A stretch of DNA of 64,000 bases. It comes from Woodsholea maritima DSM 17123. Lineage in GTDB: Bacteria > Pseudomonadota > Alphaproteobacteria > Caulobacterales > Maricaulaceae. The notes beneath the pieces are model-generated. The model ran no database searches. It worked only from the letters and a program-made list of their open reading frames with translations, and was not told the origin of the DNA. Position numbers and translations under genes: made by a program. The stretch is from assembly GCF_000382325.1 (NCBI RefSeq), contig NZ_KB908056.1:209097-273096 (forward strand), given 5' to 3'. Below are positions 19,180 through 28,102 of this stretch, piece by piece (positions within the stretch are counted from its first letter, which is position 1; the number at the start of each line of letters is the position of its first letter).

Positions 19180-20130
19180 ATGACTTCTAACCCAAAATTA
19201 GCCGTTTTTTTGGCAAGCCCACGTGGTTTTTGCGCCGGTGTCGATCGTGCGATCCAAATTGTTGAAAAGGCGCTGGCCCGCTATGGCGCGCCGGTTTATG
19301 TACGTCATGAGATTGTGCACAATAAACATGTGGTCAACCGGCTAAAAGCGATGGGTGCGATTTTCGTCAAGGAATTGGATGAATGCCCCGATGATCGCCC
19401 CGTGGTCTTCTCCGCCCATGGCGTCCCCAAATCGGTGCCCGCAACGGCTGAACAACGCGATCTTCTGTATGTCGATGCCACCTGCCCTCTGGTCTCGAAA
19501 GTCCATATCGATGCCGAGCGCCATGATAAGGCCGGGCGCGAGATTATTCTGATCGGGCATGCTGGCCACCCTGAAGTCATCGGGACTATGGGGCAACTCG
19601 AAGAGGGCCGCATGGTTTTGATTGAGACCGAAGCCGATGCCGAAGCCTTCACTCCGCGCGATCCCGACAATCTCGCCTACGTCACCCAGACCACGCTGTC
19701 GGTCGATGACACATCAGCCATTGTTGAGATTTTAAAGCGCCGCTTTCCCCATATGGCGAGCCCGCATAAAGAAGATATCTGCTACGCCACCACCAACCGC
19801 CAGGGTGCCGTCAAAGCCATCGGGCCAAAGTCTGATCTGGTCCTGGTCGTGGGCGCGCCCAATTCGTCAAACTCGCGCCGCTTGGTCGAAGTTGCCACAC
19901 GCGCCGGGGCCAAAGCCTCCTACCTGGTGGAAAAGGCGGACGATATCGACTGGGCCTGGTTTGAAAACATCTCCAGCCTGGGGGTCAGCGCCGGGGCCTC
20001 CGCGCCTGAGGACTTGGTCGAAGACCTCCTCGCGGCAGTGGCAGAGCGCTTTGACATCACCGTCGACACGATCGAAGTCGCCAAAGAAGACGTTATTTTT
20101 AAACTTCCCAGAGCCGTGGCCGAGGCATGA
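19180..20130 (+). CDS. ispH: 4-hydroxy-3-methylbut-2-enyl diphosphate reductase
   Basis: Last enzyme of the MEP isoprenoid pathway; reduces HMBPP to IPP and DMAPP using a [4Fe-4S] cluster. The three cluster cysteines are visible in [21 protein letters not shown] and [10 protein letters not shown], and the substrate-binding HNKHVV and the SSNSRRL segment are also present. The ATG at 19180 has TGAGGA upstream; an in-frame TTG at 19153 is less likely. The protein is 316 residues, as expected. It overlaps the DUF1801 gene by four bases, starting a three-gene run with rnhA. Confidence 0.96.
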   Translation: MTSNPKLAVFLASPRGFCAGVDRAIQIVEKALARYGAPVYVRHEIVHNKHVVNRLKAMGAIFVKELDECPDDRPVVFSAHGVPKSVPATAEQRDLLYVDATCPLVSKVHIDAERHDKAGREIILIGHAGHPEVIGTMGQLEEGRMVLIETEADAEAFTPRDPDNLAYVTQTTLSVDDTSAIVEILKRRFPHMASPHKEDICYATTNRQGAVKAIGPKSDLVLVVGAPNSSNSRRLVEVATRAGAKASYLVEKADDIDWAWFENISSLGVSAGASAPEDLVEDLLAAVAERFDITVDTIEVAKEDVIFKLPRAVAEA

Positions 20131-20555
20131 GCGAGAATAAAACCCAAGCCACGTGTGTCGATGTTCACCGCTATTTAGCCGGTGTCGAACCGCAACGCCG
20201 TCGCGAAGACAGTCTGATTTTATTGGATCTGTTTCAAGAGGCTACCGGCTGGCAACCGCGCATGTGGGGGCCGTCCATGGTCGGTTTTGGCCGTTATCAT
20301 TATAAATATGATACGGGCCGGGAAGGGGATTTTTTCGCTACCGGATTTGCCCCGCGCAAAGCCAAAATGGTCGCCTATATCATGCCTGGTTACCAAGATT
20401 ATTCAGACATCCTCTCGCGACTAGGCAAGCACAAGCTGGGTAAATCCTGTTTGTATTTCAACACGCTCGCCGACTTAGACCTTGAGGTCTTGAAAACTCT
20501 CATCAAGACAGGAATTCGGGATTTAGCGCAAAAATACGAAGTTTTTGATCAATGA
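20127..20555 (+). CDS. DUF1801 domain protein
   Basis: A 142-residue cytoplasmic protein of the DUF1801/YdhG-like family. The segment [20 protein letters not shown] and the motif [16 protein letters not shown] are typical, as is [20 protein letters not shown] near the end. The molecular function of the family is unknown. It overlaps ispH upstream (ATGA) and rnhA downstream (ATGA), so the three are translationally coupled. In many alphaproteobacteria the gene between ispH and rnhA is thrB (homoserine kinase); here DUF1801 takes that place. The family call is solid by motif; the role is open. Confidence 0.85.
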   Translation: MSENKTQATCVDVHRYLAGVEPQRRREDSLILLDLFQEATGWQPRMWGPSMVGFGRYHYKYDTGREGDFFATGFAPRKAKMVAYIMPGYQDYSDILSRLGKHKLGKSCLYFNTLADLDLEVLKTLIKTGIRDLAQKYEVFDQ

Positions 20556-21031
20556 GCCTGATTACCATTCACACCGACGGTGCCTGCTCCGGCAATCCGG
20601 GCCCAGGCGGTTGGGGCGCGATTTTGGAATGGCGCGGCCATAAAAAAGAGCTTAAAGGCGGCGAAGCGGACACGACCAATAACCGCATGGAATTGATGGC
20701 CGCGATCCAGGCGTTGGAGGCGTTAAAGCGCGCCAGCGATGTGCGCCTGGTGACCGACAGTGTCTATGTGCGCGATGGCGTCACCAAATGGATCCATGGC
20801 TGGAAACGCAATGGCTGGAAAACCGCCAATAAAAAACCGGTCAAAAACGAGGATTTATGGCGTCGCTTGGATGAGGCAACCCAGCGTCACCGCATTCAAT
20901 GGGACTGGGTGAAAGGCCATGCTGGGGATCCCGGCAATGAACGCGCGGACGAGTTGGCGCGCGAGGGCATTGCCGATTTAAAACAGGACGGGGTGCAAGA
21001 CGCGCCCTCTGAAGCCCCCGAAGCCCCTTAA
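20552..21031 (+). CDS. rnhA: Ribonuclease HI
   Basis: Degrades the RNA strand of RNA-DNA hybrids. The catalytic carboxylates are all present: Asp in [17 protein letters not shown], Glu in [10 protein letters not shown], Asp in LVTDSVYV, and His/Asp in [17 protein letters not shown]. 159 residues with a slightly extended acidic tail ([10 protein letters not shown]). It overlaps DUF1801 by four bases and its stop overlaps by four bases the stop region of the convergent small secreted-protein gene. Last gene of the ispH operon. Confidence 0.96.
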   Translation: MSLITIHTDGACSGNPGPGGWGAILEWRGHKKELKGGEADTTNNRMELMAAIQALEALKRASDVRLVTDSVYVRDGVTKWIHGWKRNGWKTANKKPVKNEDLWRRLDEATQRHRIQWDWVKGHAGDPGNERADELAREGIADLKQDGVQDAPSEAPEAP

Positions 21032-21363
21032 AGTCCTTGAAAGTGCAACACGTCCTGCGCGCGATGAATATCACAGGAGATCGGGCCAAAGTGGGGCATC
21101 TGGCATTGGGCACTTTCGCGTTGACTCAAACGCGCCTGAAAACGCTTTTCATCGCGCATCCAGATTTCAAACCGGCCATCGCCGGCGATTTCACAGCGCA
21201 GTTTTAATCGTCCGCCAACGGAACAACGCGATTGCAGATGGCCATATTTGATCAGTTTGAAATCTTCATAGTCATAACTTGAAACCGGAGCATGGGCGTC
21301 CACGGTTAAATCCCCGCCATAGCTGGGAATCCCACCCATGAGCGCCAAAGCCAACCATAGCAT
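21028..21363 (-). CDS. Small secreted protein, unknown function
   Basis: About 111 residues from the ATG at 21363 ([20 protein letters not shown]), which is preceded by GGGGAGGGAT, a strong ribosome-binding site. The N terminus is a short signal peptide; the mature part has cysteines in [18 protein letters not shown] and in [16 protein letters not shown], probably two disulfides. No family is recognised. It converges on rnhA, with a four-base overlap of the two stop regions and no terminator between them, and lies downstream of the NfeD gene on the other side of a short gap. Confidence 0.65.
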   Translation of the reverse strand: MLWLALALMGGIPSYGGDLTVDAHAPVSSYDYEDFKLIKYGHLQSRCSVGGRLKLRCEIAGDGRFEIWMRDEKRFQARLSQRESAQCQMPHFGPISCDIHRAQDVLHFQGL

Positions 21364-21445
21364 TTTTATATCCCTCCCCAGGAACAATCTATAAAATTTG
21401 GCCATGATTTTGGGGAGAGATCAAGATTTAAGCTGTAGGTGAAAT

Positions 21446-21913
21446 TTATGCCCGCTTCACCACCAAGACCGTACTATCCAGAGCGGTGATGATCACGCTG
21501 TCGCCTTCGGCAAAATCCTCGCCATTTTCAGCGCGCGCAGGCCAAGCACTATCGCCGATCTGAACCCGGCCCTGTCCGCCGGAAAAGGCGACCACGACTG
21601 TGGCGCGCTGGCCGACCATGCCCTGGGCTCGATCATTAAGGACCGGCCCGGAGCCCATAGATTTCAGGTAAGGCTTCACAAAGCGATCCCCGATGAAGAC
21701 CAGCGCCAAGGTCAAAACGCCAAAAACGGCCATTTGAAGGCCCCAGGGCACGCCTAACACTTCAAGACTGATCCCGCCCACGATGAAGGCCGCAGCCGCA
21801 GGCCACAACAGATAGGTCGTTCCGGTGATCAATTCCCCGATCAGGATAAGGCCCGCCAGGCTCCACCACACCCAGATATTCAGCTTGTCCATCAGGGCAA
21901 AAAAACTCTCCAT
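21446..21913 (-). CDS. NfeD-like membrane protein
   Basis: A 155-residue protein with two to three N-terminal membrane helices (about residues 12-75, including VWWSLAGLILIGELITGTTY) and a C-terminal beta-barrel OB-like domain (about 95-155), the layout of the short NfeD1b form. These proteins pair with SPFH/stomatin proteins in membrane microdomains and quality control; the SPFH gene lies directly upstream, 30 bases away, on the same strand, as expected for the pair. Initial MESFFALMDKLN fits the family. Assignment is firm; precise function in the pair is not known. Confidence 0.92.
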   Translation of the reverse strand: MESFFALMDKLNIWVWWSLAGLILIGELITGTTYLLWPAAAAFIVGGISLEVLGVPWGLQMAVFGVLTLALVFIGDRFVKPYLKSMGSGPVLNDRAQGMVGQRATVVVAFSGGQGRVQIGDSAWPARAENGEDFAEGDSVIITALDSTVLVVKRA

Positions 21914-21943
21914 GGATGATCCTTTCGTTCAAAGCCCGCCGGA

Positions 21944-22918
21944 TTAAACGCCGGGTCGACCATCACTTGTGTTCTCGCTGGAATTACGCACGGCTTGGCC
22001 CGCAATATCCTTGGCCGCCTTGGCGAGCTCGCCCACACCGCTGACCGTGGAGACGATTGAGCTAAACTCGGCCGGGATAATCACCGTCTTGGTCTGGTTG
22101 GAACTCGCCAGCTTACCAAAGGCCTCCACATAGGCCTGGCCTAAGAAGTAATTGATCGCGCTGACATCGCCCTGTGAAATCGCTTTTGAGACCATTTCGG
22201 TGGCTTTGGCTTCGGCCTGGGCTTGGCGCTCACGCGCTTCAGCATCCAGGAATGCCGCTTCGCGCCGGCCTTCAGCCTCACGGATTGCGCTTTCCTTCTC
22301 GCCTTCCGCGCGCAGGATGGCTGATTGCTTTTCACCTTCAGCTTCCAAAATTTGCGCACGCTTTAAGCGTTCTGCCTTCATCTGGCGCGCCATCGCTTCG
22401 GTAATGTCCATCGGCGGGGTTAAATCGCGGATCTCAATCCGGGTGACTTTCACGCCCCACGGATTGGTCGCCGCATCAATGACGGAGAGGAGCTGAGCAT
22501 TGATCTCATCACGCTTGGAGAGAGTCTCATCAAGGTCCATCGAGCCGACCACCGTACGCACATTGGTCATGGAGAGATTGATGATTGCCAGCTCCAGATT
22601 ATTCACTTCATAGGCCGCGCGGGCTGAATCAATCACCTGAATGAAGACCACAGCATCCACCGAAACCATAGCGTTATCGCGGGTAATCACGTCTTGATTG
22701 GGCACATCCAAGACGCGTTCGCGCATATTGATGCGCGTGCCGACACTATCAATAAAGGGGGTAATGAAATGCAGGCCCGGATGCAGGGTGCGGATATAGC
22801 GCCCAAAGCGCTCCACGGTGAATTGCATACCCTGAGGGACAACTTTGATCGTCGCTCCGGTAATGACCAAAGCCAGAATGACAAAAACGACGACCAGAAT
22901 TAGGCCTGGATTAAGCAT
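21944..22918 (-). CDS. SPFH/band 7 protein (QmcA/paraslipin type)
   Basis: A 324-residue membrane-associated scaffold. After an N-terminal membrane segment (LILVVVFVILALVITGA) comes the SPFH domain (from VPQGMQFTVERFGRY), followed by a long Ala/Glu/Lys-rich coiled coil (about 190-250, with AEGEKQSAILRAEGEKESAI) and a C-terminal tail. This matches QmcA/YbbK and slipins, which oligomerise into rings and modulate membrane proteases such as FtsH. It is co-transcribed with the NfeD-like gene downstream. The start at 22918 (MLNPGLILVV) is the only one before the membrane segment. Confidence 0.94.
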   Translation of the reverse strand: MLNPGLILVVVFVILALVITGATIKVVPQGMQFTVERFGRYIRTLHPGLHFITPFIDSVGTRINMRERVLDVPNQDVITRDNAMVSVDAVVFIQVIDSARAAYEVNNLELAIINLSMTNVRTVVGSMDLDETLSKRDEINAQLLSVIDAATNPWGVKVTRIEIRDLTPPMDITEAMARQMKAERLKRAQILEAEGEKQSAILRAEGEKESAIREAEGRREAAFLDAEARERQAQAEAKATEMVSKAISQGDVSAINYFLGQAYVEAFGKLASSNQTKTVIIPAEFSSIVSTVSGVGELAKAAKDIAGQAVRNSSENTSDGRPGV

Positions 22919-22977
22919 GAAAACCCCCTCTTGAATCTAGACGCCAAGTATAGCGTGAAACCCAAGAGGGGAAAAGC

Positions 22978-23000
22978 AAAACCGGAGATAAATCGGTTTT
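22978..23000 (-). terminator. Probable terminator after the peroxiredoxin gene
   Basis: AAAACCG-GAGATAAAT-CGGTTTT gives a 7-base stem with A/T tails on both sides, 13 bases beyond the peroxiredoxin stop on the minus strand. The stem is short, so strength is uncertain. Confidence 0.5.
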
Positions 23001-23012
23001 AGATCAAAGCGC

Positions 23013-23495
23013 TTAAAGCTTGTTCAGCACATAATCAGCGCTTGAAACTTCAAAACTGCCGGGCTCTTCGACAAAGACATCCTCAACCACGCCGTCTTTG
23101 ACAATCATGGCATAGCGTTGCGAACGAAGGCCCATGCCAAAGCCGGTACCATCCATGGTGAGACCAATTTCTTTGGCGAAATCACCATTGCCATCGGCCA
23201 GCATCAACACTTGATCGCCGCCATTTTGGCTTTTGCCCCAGGCATTCATAACGAAAACATCATTGACCGAGACGCAGGCAATGGTATCGACGCCCTTGGC
23301 TTTGATCGCATCGGCCTTTTCAACAAAACCCGGCAAATGGCGCGCCGAACAGGTTGGGGTGAAGGCACCGGGCACCGCGAATAACACCACGCGCTTATCT
23401 TTAAACACGGCCGCCGTGTCCAAAGGCTCCGGGCCGTTCTCGCCCATCGTCATGAAAGTGGTTTGAGGCAGGCTGTCACCGGCTTTAAGGGTCAT
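23013..23495 (-). CDS. Peroxiredoxin (Prx5/AhpE-like, thioredoxin- or glutaredoxin-dependent)
   Basis: Reduces peroxides in the cytoplasm. The 160-residue form starting MTLKAGDSLPQTTFMT fits Prx5-type peroxiredoxins. The peroxidatic site is PGAFTPTCSARHLPGF; downstream are CVSVNDVFVMNAWGK and the GFGMGLRSQRYAMIV segment with the conserved Arg. AAAGGA precedes the ATG at 23495; a longer in-frame reading from 23546 lacks support. It is divergent from yqgE. With trxB and gshA in the same window, reducing power could come from thioredoxin or glutathione/glutaredoxin. Confidence 0.92.
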   Translation of the reverse strand: MTLKAGDSLPQTTFMTMGENGPEPLDTAAVFKDKRVVLFAVPGAFTPTCSARHLPGFVEKADAIKAKGVDTIACVSVNDVFVMNAWGKSQNGGDQVLMLADGNGDFAKEIGLTMDGTGFGMGLRSQRYAMIVKDGVVEDVFVEEPGSFEVSSADYVLNKL

Positions 23496-23617
23496 CACGC
23501 AATCCTTTTCGTGTTGAAGGGCAAAGATGAGGTAAGACATCCCCACGTAGAAGGCTTTTTACGCGGGCGCAAGAAAACGGCTGGACATCCCCCACGTCTT
23601 TGAGAGAAGCTTTATAT

Positions 23618-24202
23618 ATGAGCGATGATGACGATATCCAGGACGATGGCTTCTTAACGGGGCGGATTTTAATCGCCAGTCCCACCATTGGCGATCCGCG
23701 CTTTGATAAAAGCGTGATCTTTTTATGTGCCCATGAAAGCGATCACGCCATGGGCCTGATCTTAAATAAGCCGATGTATAGCCTGCGCCTACCGATGTTA
23801 TTGGAGCAATTGGGTGTGGAAAAAGCCAAAATCGCCCCCGATAAGCCGGTTCTCGCCGGGGGGCCGGTGGAGAAAGATCGCGGCTTTGTGCTCCATACCT
23901 GCGATTATCTATGCCCCGAGGGGACTTTACCCATTGCCGCGGGCATTGGCCTGACCGCAACGCGCGAAATGCTCGACGTGCTGCCCAGTGCGGATGCGCC
24001 GCGCCGCGCGCTGATGGCTTTGGGCTATGCCGGTTGGGAAAGCGGACAATTAGAAGATGAAATCCAGGCCAATGCCTGGCTGGTCACTGAACCCGATGAG
24101 GGCCTGATCTTTGATGACGATCATGGGCGCAAATGGGAACGCGCGCTGCATAAATTGGGTGTTGCGCCCAGCCAGTTGATCGGATCAGCCGGTCACGCCT
24201 GA
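23618..24202 (+). CDS. YqgE/AlgH family protein (UPF0301)
   Basis: A 194-residue cytoplasmic protein. The family block FLTGRILIASPTIGDPRFDKSV near the N terminus and the GLILNKPM and LAGGPVEKDRGFVLH motifs are clear. YqgE proteins are widespread in proteobacteria; a link to transcription control or to ruvX has been proposed but the biochemistry is open. I chose the ATG at 23618 (MSDDDDIQDDGF); a TTG at 23600 is in frame but improbable. The last ten bases overlap the end of the convergent EAL gene. Confidence 0.92.
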   Translation: MSDDDDIQDDGFLTGRILIASPTIGDPRFDKSVIFLCAHESDHAMGLILNKPMYSLRLPMLLEQLGVEKAKIAPDKPVLAGGPVEKDRGFVLHTCDYLCPEGTLPIAAGIGLTATREMLDVLPSADAPRRALMALGYAGWESGQLEDEIQANAWLVTEPDEGLIFDDDHGRKWERALHKLGVAPSQLIGSAGHA

Positions 24203-25320
24203 TGGGCGTGATAGCGCCCGGCCCGGCCCGCGCTTAACACCGTTGAGGCCGCCTCGGGGTTCAGCGCGCCATCATAATAAAAGCCTTGCGCATAGGTACA
24301 GCCCATATCACGCAGGCGCAGCGCAATGTCACGCTCCTCCACGCCTTCGGCCACCACGCTGAGGCCCATATCCTGCGCCAAAGTCAGAACGCTTTGCACA
24401 ATGGTGCGCGCGCCCTCATCACTGGCCATCGCGCGAATGAAATATTGATCGATTTTCAGCCCATCGACCCCAAAACGCGATAGCCGCGCCAATGAGGAAT
24501 AACCCGTTCCAAAATCATCAAGCAGCACCAAAACCCCATGACGGCGCAAGGTTGCAATCGCGCCCATCGCCGCATCGGCATGGCGCATCACTTCGGTCTC
24601 AGTAATCTCGACTTTGATCTGACCGCGTTTAAGCCCTGCCCCCACCACCAGAGCGCTCAACTGCTCAGCAAAACCGCGCTGGGTCAGTTCCCATCCGCTG
24701 ACATTGACCGCCAGATAGAGCCCGTCATGCCCGCTGGCCGTCCAGGCGGCCATATCTTTCATGGCACGCGCACGCACGGCCTCGCCCATCGTACCCAACA
24801 GGCCCAAATCCTTAGCCAGGGAAAAGAAATCATCTGGACCCAACAGGCCTTGATCGGGGTGATACCAGCGCGCCAAAGCTTCAAAACCGGCCAAGCTCTC
24901 ATCTGACAGACGGATCAGGGGTTGGTAGAAGGCCGTCATCTCGCCGTCTTTAAGGCCTTGATGCAGGGCATGTTCGGCCTCAATCCGCGCCAGCCCCGCG
25001 CCCGGCCCGGTCCCGGCCGGCAAGATCAAGCCCTGCCACACCCCGCCTTTATGTGTTCCGACCAAGCGCACAAAGCGCACGACGTTTTGAGGGTCAATCA
25101 GGCGCAGGCGGATATCGCTGCGCCCTTCGCGTGCTAAAACCGTCAGCTTGGGCTGATCGACCGGCGCACAGAGGGCTTGAAACGCGTTGAGCATGCCTGC
25201 GCCAGGAAGGCTTAAGCGCGTTGATACCCCATCTATGGCGAACTGATCGCGCGGATAATCCACGCGCAGAACCAGCGCATCCGCACCGGCCAAGGCCTCG
25301 GTGATACATGCGCGATCCAT
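24193..25320 (-). CDS. EAL-domain cyclic-di-GMP phosphodiesterase
   Basis: A 375-residue protein with an N-terminal region of about 110 residues of unknown fold and a C-terminal EAL domain. The catalytic features look intact: FEALARW (EAL at 147-149), the Glu-rich VEITETEV, the DDFGTGYSSL loop and KIDQYFIR, so it should hydrolyse c-di-GMP. The start at 25320 (MDRACITEALAG) is preceded by GGAGGGG. It directly follows the RimJ-like gene on the minus strand (32-base gap), at the end of a run that begins with the cytochrome oxidase genes. No membrane segment is visible. Confidence 0.92.
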   Translation of the reverse strand: MDRACITEALAGADALVLRVDYPRDQFAIDGVSTRLSLPGAGMLNAFQALCAPVDQPKLTVLAREGRSDIRLRLIDPQNVVRFVRLVGTHKGGVWQGLILPAGTGPGAGLARIEAEHALHQGLKDGEMTAFYQPLIRLSDESLAGFEALARWYHPDQGLLGPDDFFSLAKDLGLLGTMGEAVRARAMKDMAAWTASGHDGLYLAVNVSGWELTQRGFAEQLSALVVGAGLKRGQIKVEITETEVMRHADAAMGAIATLRRHGVLVLLDDFGTGYSSLARLSRFGVDGLKIDQYFIRAMASDEGARTIVQSVLTLAQDMGLSVVAEGVEERDIALRLRDMGCTYAQGFYYDGALNPEAASTVLSAGRAGRYHAHQA

Positions 25321-25352
25321 ACTGCGCCCCTCCCCCTTTTGCCCCGTCATGA

Positions 25353-25931
25353 TCAGCGAATGGGATCGCCCTTGACGATGGCAAAGCGCATATGATCGCG
25401 CCACGCGCCATGAATTTTCAGATATTTGCGCGAGAAGCCTTCGGGTGAAAAGCCAATGGAAAGCAAAAGACTGCGCGAGGCTTCATTCTCGGGCCGCGTT
25501 GCCGCTTCAACCCGGTTCAGCCCCATAGGCCCAAACGCAAAGACCAAGGCCCGGCATACCGCCGCGCGCGCATACCCCTTACGCACATAGGGCGAGCCAA
25601 TCCAATAGCCGATATCGGCCGATTGCAAGACCCCGCGCCGGACATTGTTGAGATTACACGCGCCCAGCAAAACCCCATCGGTTTCGCGGAAGATGAAAAA
25701 GGGATAGCCTTGACCGGTTTCCACATCCTGGTGATAGCGTTTCAGGCGGCGCTTATAGGCGGTCTTGGTCAGCTCATCATCTGACCAGCTCGGCTCCCAC
25801 GGCTCAGTATGAGTGCGCGAAGCAGAGCGCAATTTGGCCCAGGCCTCATAATCATCCAACATAGGATGGCGCATTCGGATCTTGTCGGCCCAAAGGACCG
25901 TCTCGGTAAAGTCATCACGCCAAAGGGCCAT
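25353..25931 (-). CDS. rimJ: RimJ/RimL-type GNAT N-acetyltransferase
   Basis: Acetyltransferase of about 192 residues, similar to ribosomal-protein-alanine acetyltransferases. The acetyl-CoA loop is YVRKGYARAAVCRALVFAF, and the C-terminal NRVEAATRPENEASRSLLLSIGF segment is typical of RimJ/RimL. The start MALWRDDFTE at 25931 has GGGAAG upstream; MGSVHMAL at 25946 is an alternative. Start of a short minus-strand pair with the EAL gene, 86 bases after the surf1 stop. The gene symbol is by family resemblance only. Confidence 0.85.
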   Translation of the reverse strand: MALWRDDFTETVLWADKIRMRHPMLDDYEAWAKLRSASRTHTEPWEPSWSDDELTKTAYKRRLKRYHQDVETGQGYPFFIFRETDGVLLGACNLNNVRRGVLQSADIGYWIGSPYVRKGYARAAVCRALVFAFGPMGLNRVEAATRPENEASRSLLLSIGFSPEGFSRKYLKIHGAWRDHMRFAIVKGDPIR

Positions 25932-26017
25932 GTGAACGCTTCCCATCCCGGCTTCTCAACTGGTCTTTTTATCTCTAATAGAGCGTATTTTATGCTCTAA
26001 GAGCCAGTCTAGCGCGA

Positions 26018-26722
26018 TTATTCTTTCTTTCGCGTGAAAATCAAACGGCCCGACTGCACATGATACACGCCATAAACCACGACCAAGGCCAAGGCCATCA
26101 AGAACCAGGTCAGGGCATAGCCGAAATGACGCTCTGGCGGGGTCTGGGTCAAAAATTCTGGCAGGCTGCCATTATCCAGCTCAATCCAGCCTTGGGGAGC
26201 CAAGGCAGAGCCCGGCAGGTTCAGCGCTTGGGCCATGGCCAGGGGCTGAAAAGCATAGAAAGTCCGCTCCGCCAAATTCGCCTCAGGCGTAAATGGGCCC
26301 ACTTGCAGACCTGTGGCAAAGCGATAGGCCGGTTGCGCGGTAAAGCTAACGGCTTCCTCAGCCAGAAAAGGCTCAAACCCGGTCTCGATCAGAATGGCCG
26401 CGGCACCTAAACAGGCCGGGGCCGACATCGGCTTAAACACGCGCCAGCCCGCCACATTCTGCGGGCCCCGCCCCCAGACCTTGACCGCACGGCGCTCCTC
26501 TAAGCGGGGAGGTTCCACCAGAAGCGGACGGCCCGAATCCAGATTGGGCGCACACAGGGCAGTTTCCAGATCCTGCGCAGGTTCTGCGCGCATCGCTTCA
26601 AAGCGCGCGATCAGATCCGATTTCCAGCCCATGCGCTGGACCTGCCACACCCCGAGGCCCAGCAATAAAGCCAGGGCCGGGATCAGGCAGAGCGTTAAAA
26701 CCGGATAGGGACGAAAGCTCAT
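26018..26722 (-). CDS. SURF1-family cytochrome oxidase biogenesis protein
   Basis: Membrane factor of 234 residues that helps insert heme into subunit I of aa3 oxidase. It has an N-terminal membrane helix (VLTLCLIPALALLLGLGVWQ), the family motif QVQRMGWKSDLIARFEAM, a periplasmic beta-rich domain with GWIELDNGS near the end, and a C-terminal helix (ALTWFLMALALVVVYGVYHV). The upstream gene is the DUF983 gene, nine bases away, and the cox genes lie further upstream on the same strand; this is the usual position for surf1. The ATG at 26722 is preceded by AAAGG. Confidence 0.93.
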   Translation of the reverse strand: MSFRPYPVLTLCLIPALALLLGLGVWQVQRMGWKSDLIARFEAMRAEPAQDLETALCAPNLDSGRPLLVEPPRLEERRAVKVWGRGPQNVAGWRVFKPMSAPACLGAAAILIETGFEPFLAEEAVSFTAQPAYRFATGLQVGPFTPEANLAERTFYAFQPLAMAQALNLPGSALAPQGWIELDNGSLPEFLTQTPPERHFGYALTWFLMALALVVVYGVYHVQSGRLIFTRKKE

Positions 26723-26731
26723 CACGCGCCT

Positions 26732-27142
26732 TTAAGCGCTGGGCGGCATTGATGGCGGGCTAGCCCCGTCACCGGCCTCATCGTCTTCCAGGCGGGCCTC
26801 TTCGGCATCATTCTTAAATTGCAACGCAAACATCACCGCCTTAAATGGACGGATCATGATCAGGCAGAGAAAGAGCGATAAGGGCAGCCATAACAGCGCG
26901 TGCAACCAGTAAGGCGGCTGGGCGGCCAATTCCAACACCAAAGCCAGCGGCACAACGATAAAGCCGACAATGCTCATGATGAAGACCGCAGGGCCATCGC
27001 CAATATCTTCAGAACTGAAGTCTTGACCGCAGGCATCGCAATGCTCGGTCACTTTAGAAAACCCATCGAATAATGGGCCTTCACCACACGCCGGGCAGCG
27101 CGAACGCAGCCCGGCGATGAAGGGATCAGGACGTGTGGTCAC
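26732..27142 (-). CDS. DUF983 membrane protein
   Basis: A 136-residue protein with a zinc-ribbon-like N terminus (RCPACGEGPLF and HCDACGQDF, two CxxC pairs) followed by two membrane helices (about 52-70 and 78-98). DUF983 genes sit in alphaproteobacterial cox operons and are thought to help cytochrome oxidase assembly, possibly with copper or heme; the biochemistry is not settled. It starts with GTG at 27142 overlapping the ctaE stop (TAGTG), so translation is coupled. The C terminus is acidic. Confidence 0.92.
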   Translation of the reverse strand: MTTRPDPFIAGLRSRCPACGEGPLFDGFSKVTEHCDACGQDFSSEDIGDGPAVFIMSIVGFIVVPLALVLELAAQPPYWLHALLWLPLSLFLCLIMIRPFKAVMFALQFKNDAEEARLEDDEAGDGASPPSMPPSA

Positions 27143-28038
27143 TAGTGCCCACCGCTAACAGCGCCTTGGAAGACGACATAAACGAAGGCGAACAGGAACA
27201 ACCATACCACGTCAACAAAGTGCCAATACCAGGCCGCCGCTTCCAGACCGAAATGCTTTTGCGGGGTCATTTGACCAGCCAGAACGCGCAGCAAGCAGAC
27301 CAGGAGGAAGACTGTCCCGATGATCACGTGCGCCCCGTGGAAACCGGTCGCCATGAAGAAAGACGCGCCATAAAGGCTGCCCGAAATACCGAACTGAGCG
27401 TGGCTATATTCGTAAGCCTGCATGCAGGTGAACAAGAAGCCCAAGATCACGGTCAACAGAAGGCCGATTTTCGTACCCTTACGATCGCCATGCTGGATCG
27501 CGTGGTGTGCCCAGGTCACTGTCGTGCCTGACAACAACAAGATCAAGGTGTTGATCAAAGGCAGGTGGAAAGGATCAAAGGTATGAATGCCGGCGGTGAA
27601 GCCCTGCGTCGCCCAATCGCCCAATTCATACATTTCAGTGTTCCAGCGATGTCCCGCGCGGTCATGACCGAACAAAGCGCCTTCAAAGAACATCCAGAAC
27701 CAGGCCACGAAGAACATAATCTCCGAGACGATGAACAAGATCATGCCATAGCGCAGACCCAGATCAACAACCGGAGTGTGATCGCCTTTGAGCGATTCTT
27801 TGATCACATCGCCCCACCAGCCGACCATGACATAGCCGATGCCCAGGAAGCCCAGGATCATCAGCCACGGATGGCCTTTGCCCAGAAAGAAATAAGCCCA
27901 GCTGGCTTCATCCGTCACCAGACCTTTCATAAAGGTCACAGCCCCAATCGCCAGAATGAACGCCGATAACGACGCGACGAAGGGCCATGGGCTTGGATCT
28001 ACCAAGTGATAATCGTGTTTTACTGCGCCGCCAGCCAT
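27142..28038 (-). CDS. ctaE: Cytochrome c oxidase subunit III
   Basis: Structural subunit of the aa3 oxidase in the inner membrane, 298 residues with seven membrane helices. Characteristic pieces are [19 protein letters not shown] at the N terminus, [15 protein letters not shown] in the middle, [16 protein letters not shown] [16 protein letters not shown], and [18 protein letters not shown] near the end. AGGAGA precedes the ATG at the right distance. It follows ctaG after a 64-base gap and is coupled to DUF983. Confidence 0.97.
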   Translation of the reverse strand: MAGGAVKHDYHLVDPSPWPFVASLSAFILAIGAVTFMKGLVTDEASWAYFFLGKGHPWLMILGFLGIGYVMVGWWGDVIKESLKGDHTPVVDLGLRYGMILFIVSEIMFFVAWFWMFFEGALFGHDRAGHRWNTEMYELGDWATQGFTAGIHTFDPFHLPLINTLILLLSGTTVTWAHHAIQHGDRKGTKIGLLLTVILGFLFTCMQAYEYSHAQFGISGSLYGASFFMATGFHGAHVIIGTVFLLVCLLRVLAGQMTPQKHFGLEAAAWYWHFVDVVWLFLFAFVYVVFQGAVSGGH

Positions 28039-28102
28039 TTATTATTCTCCTGAACGTCCCTACACAGTCATGCGCCCGTCATAGCCGGGCTCACCGTTAA
28101 CT

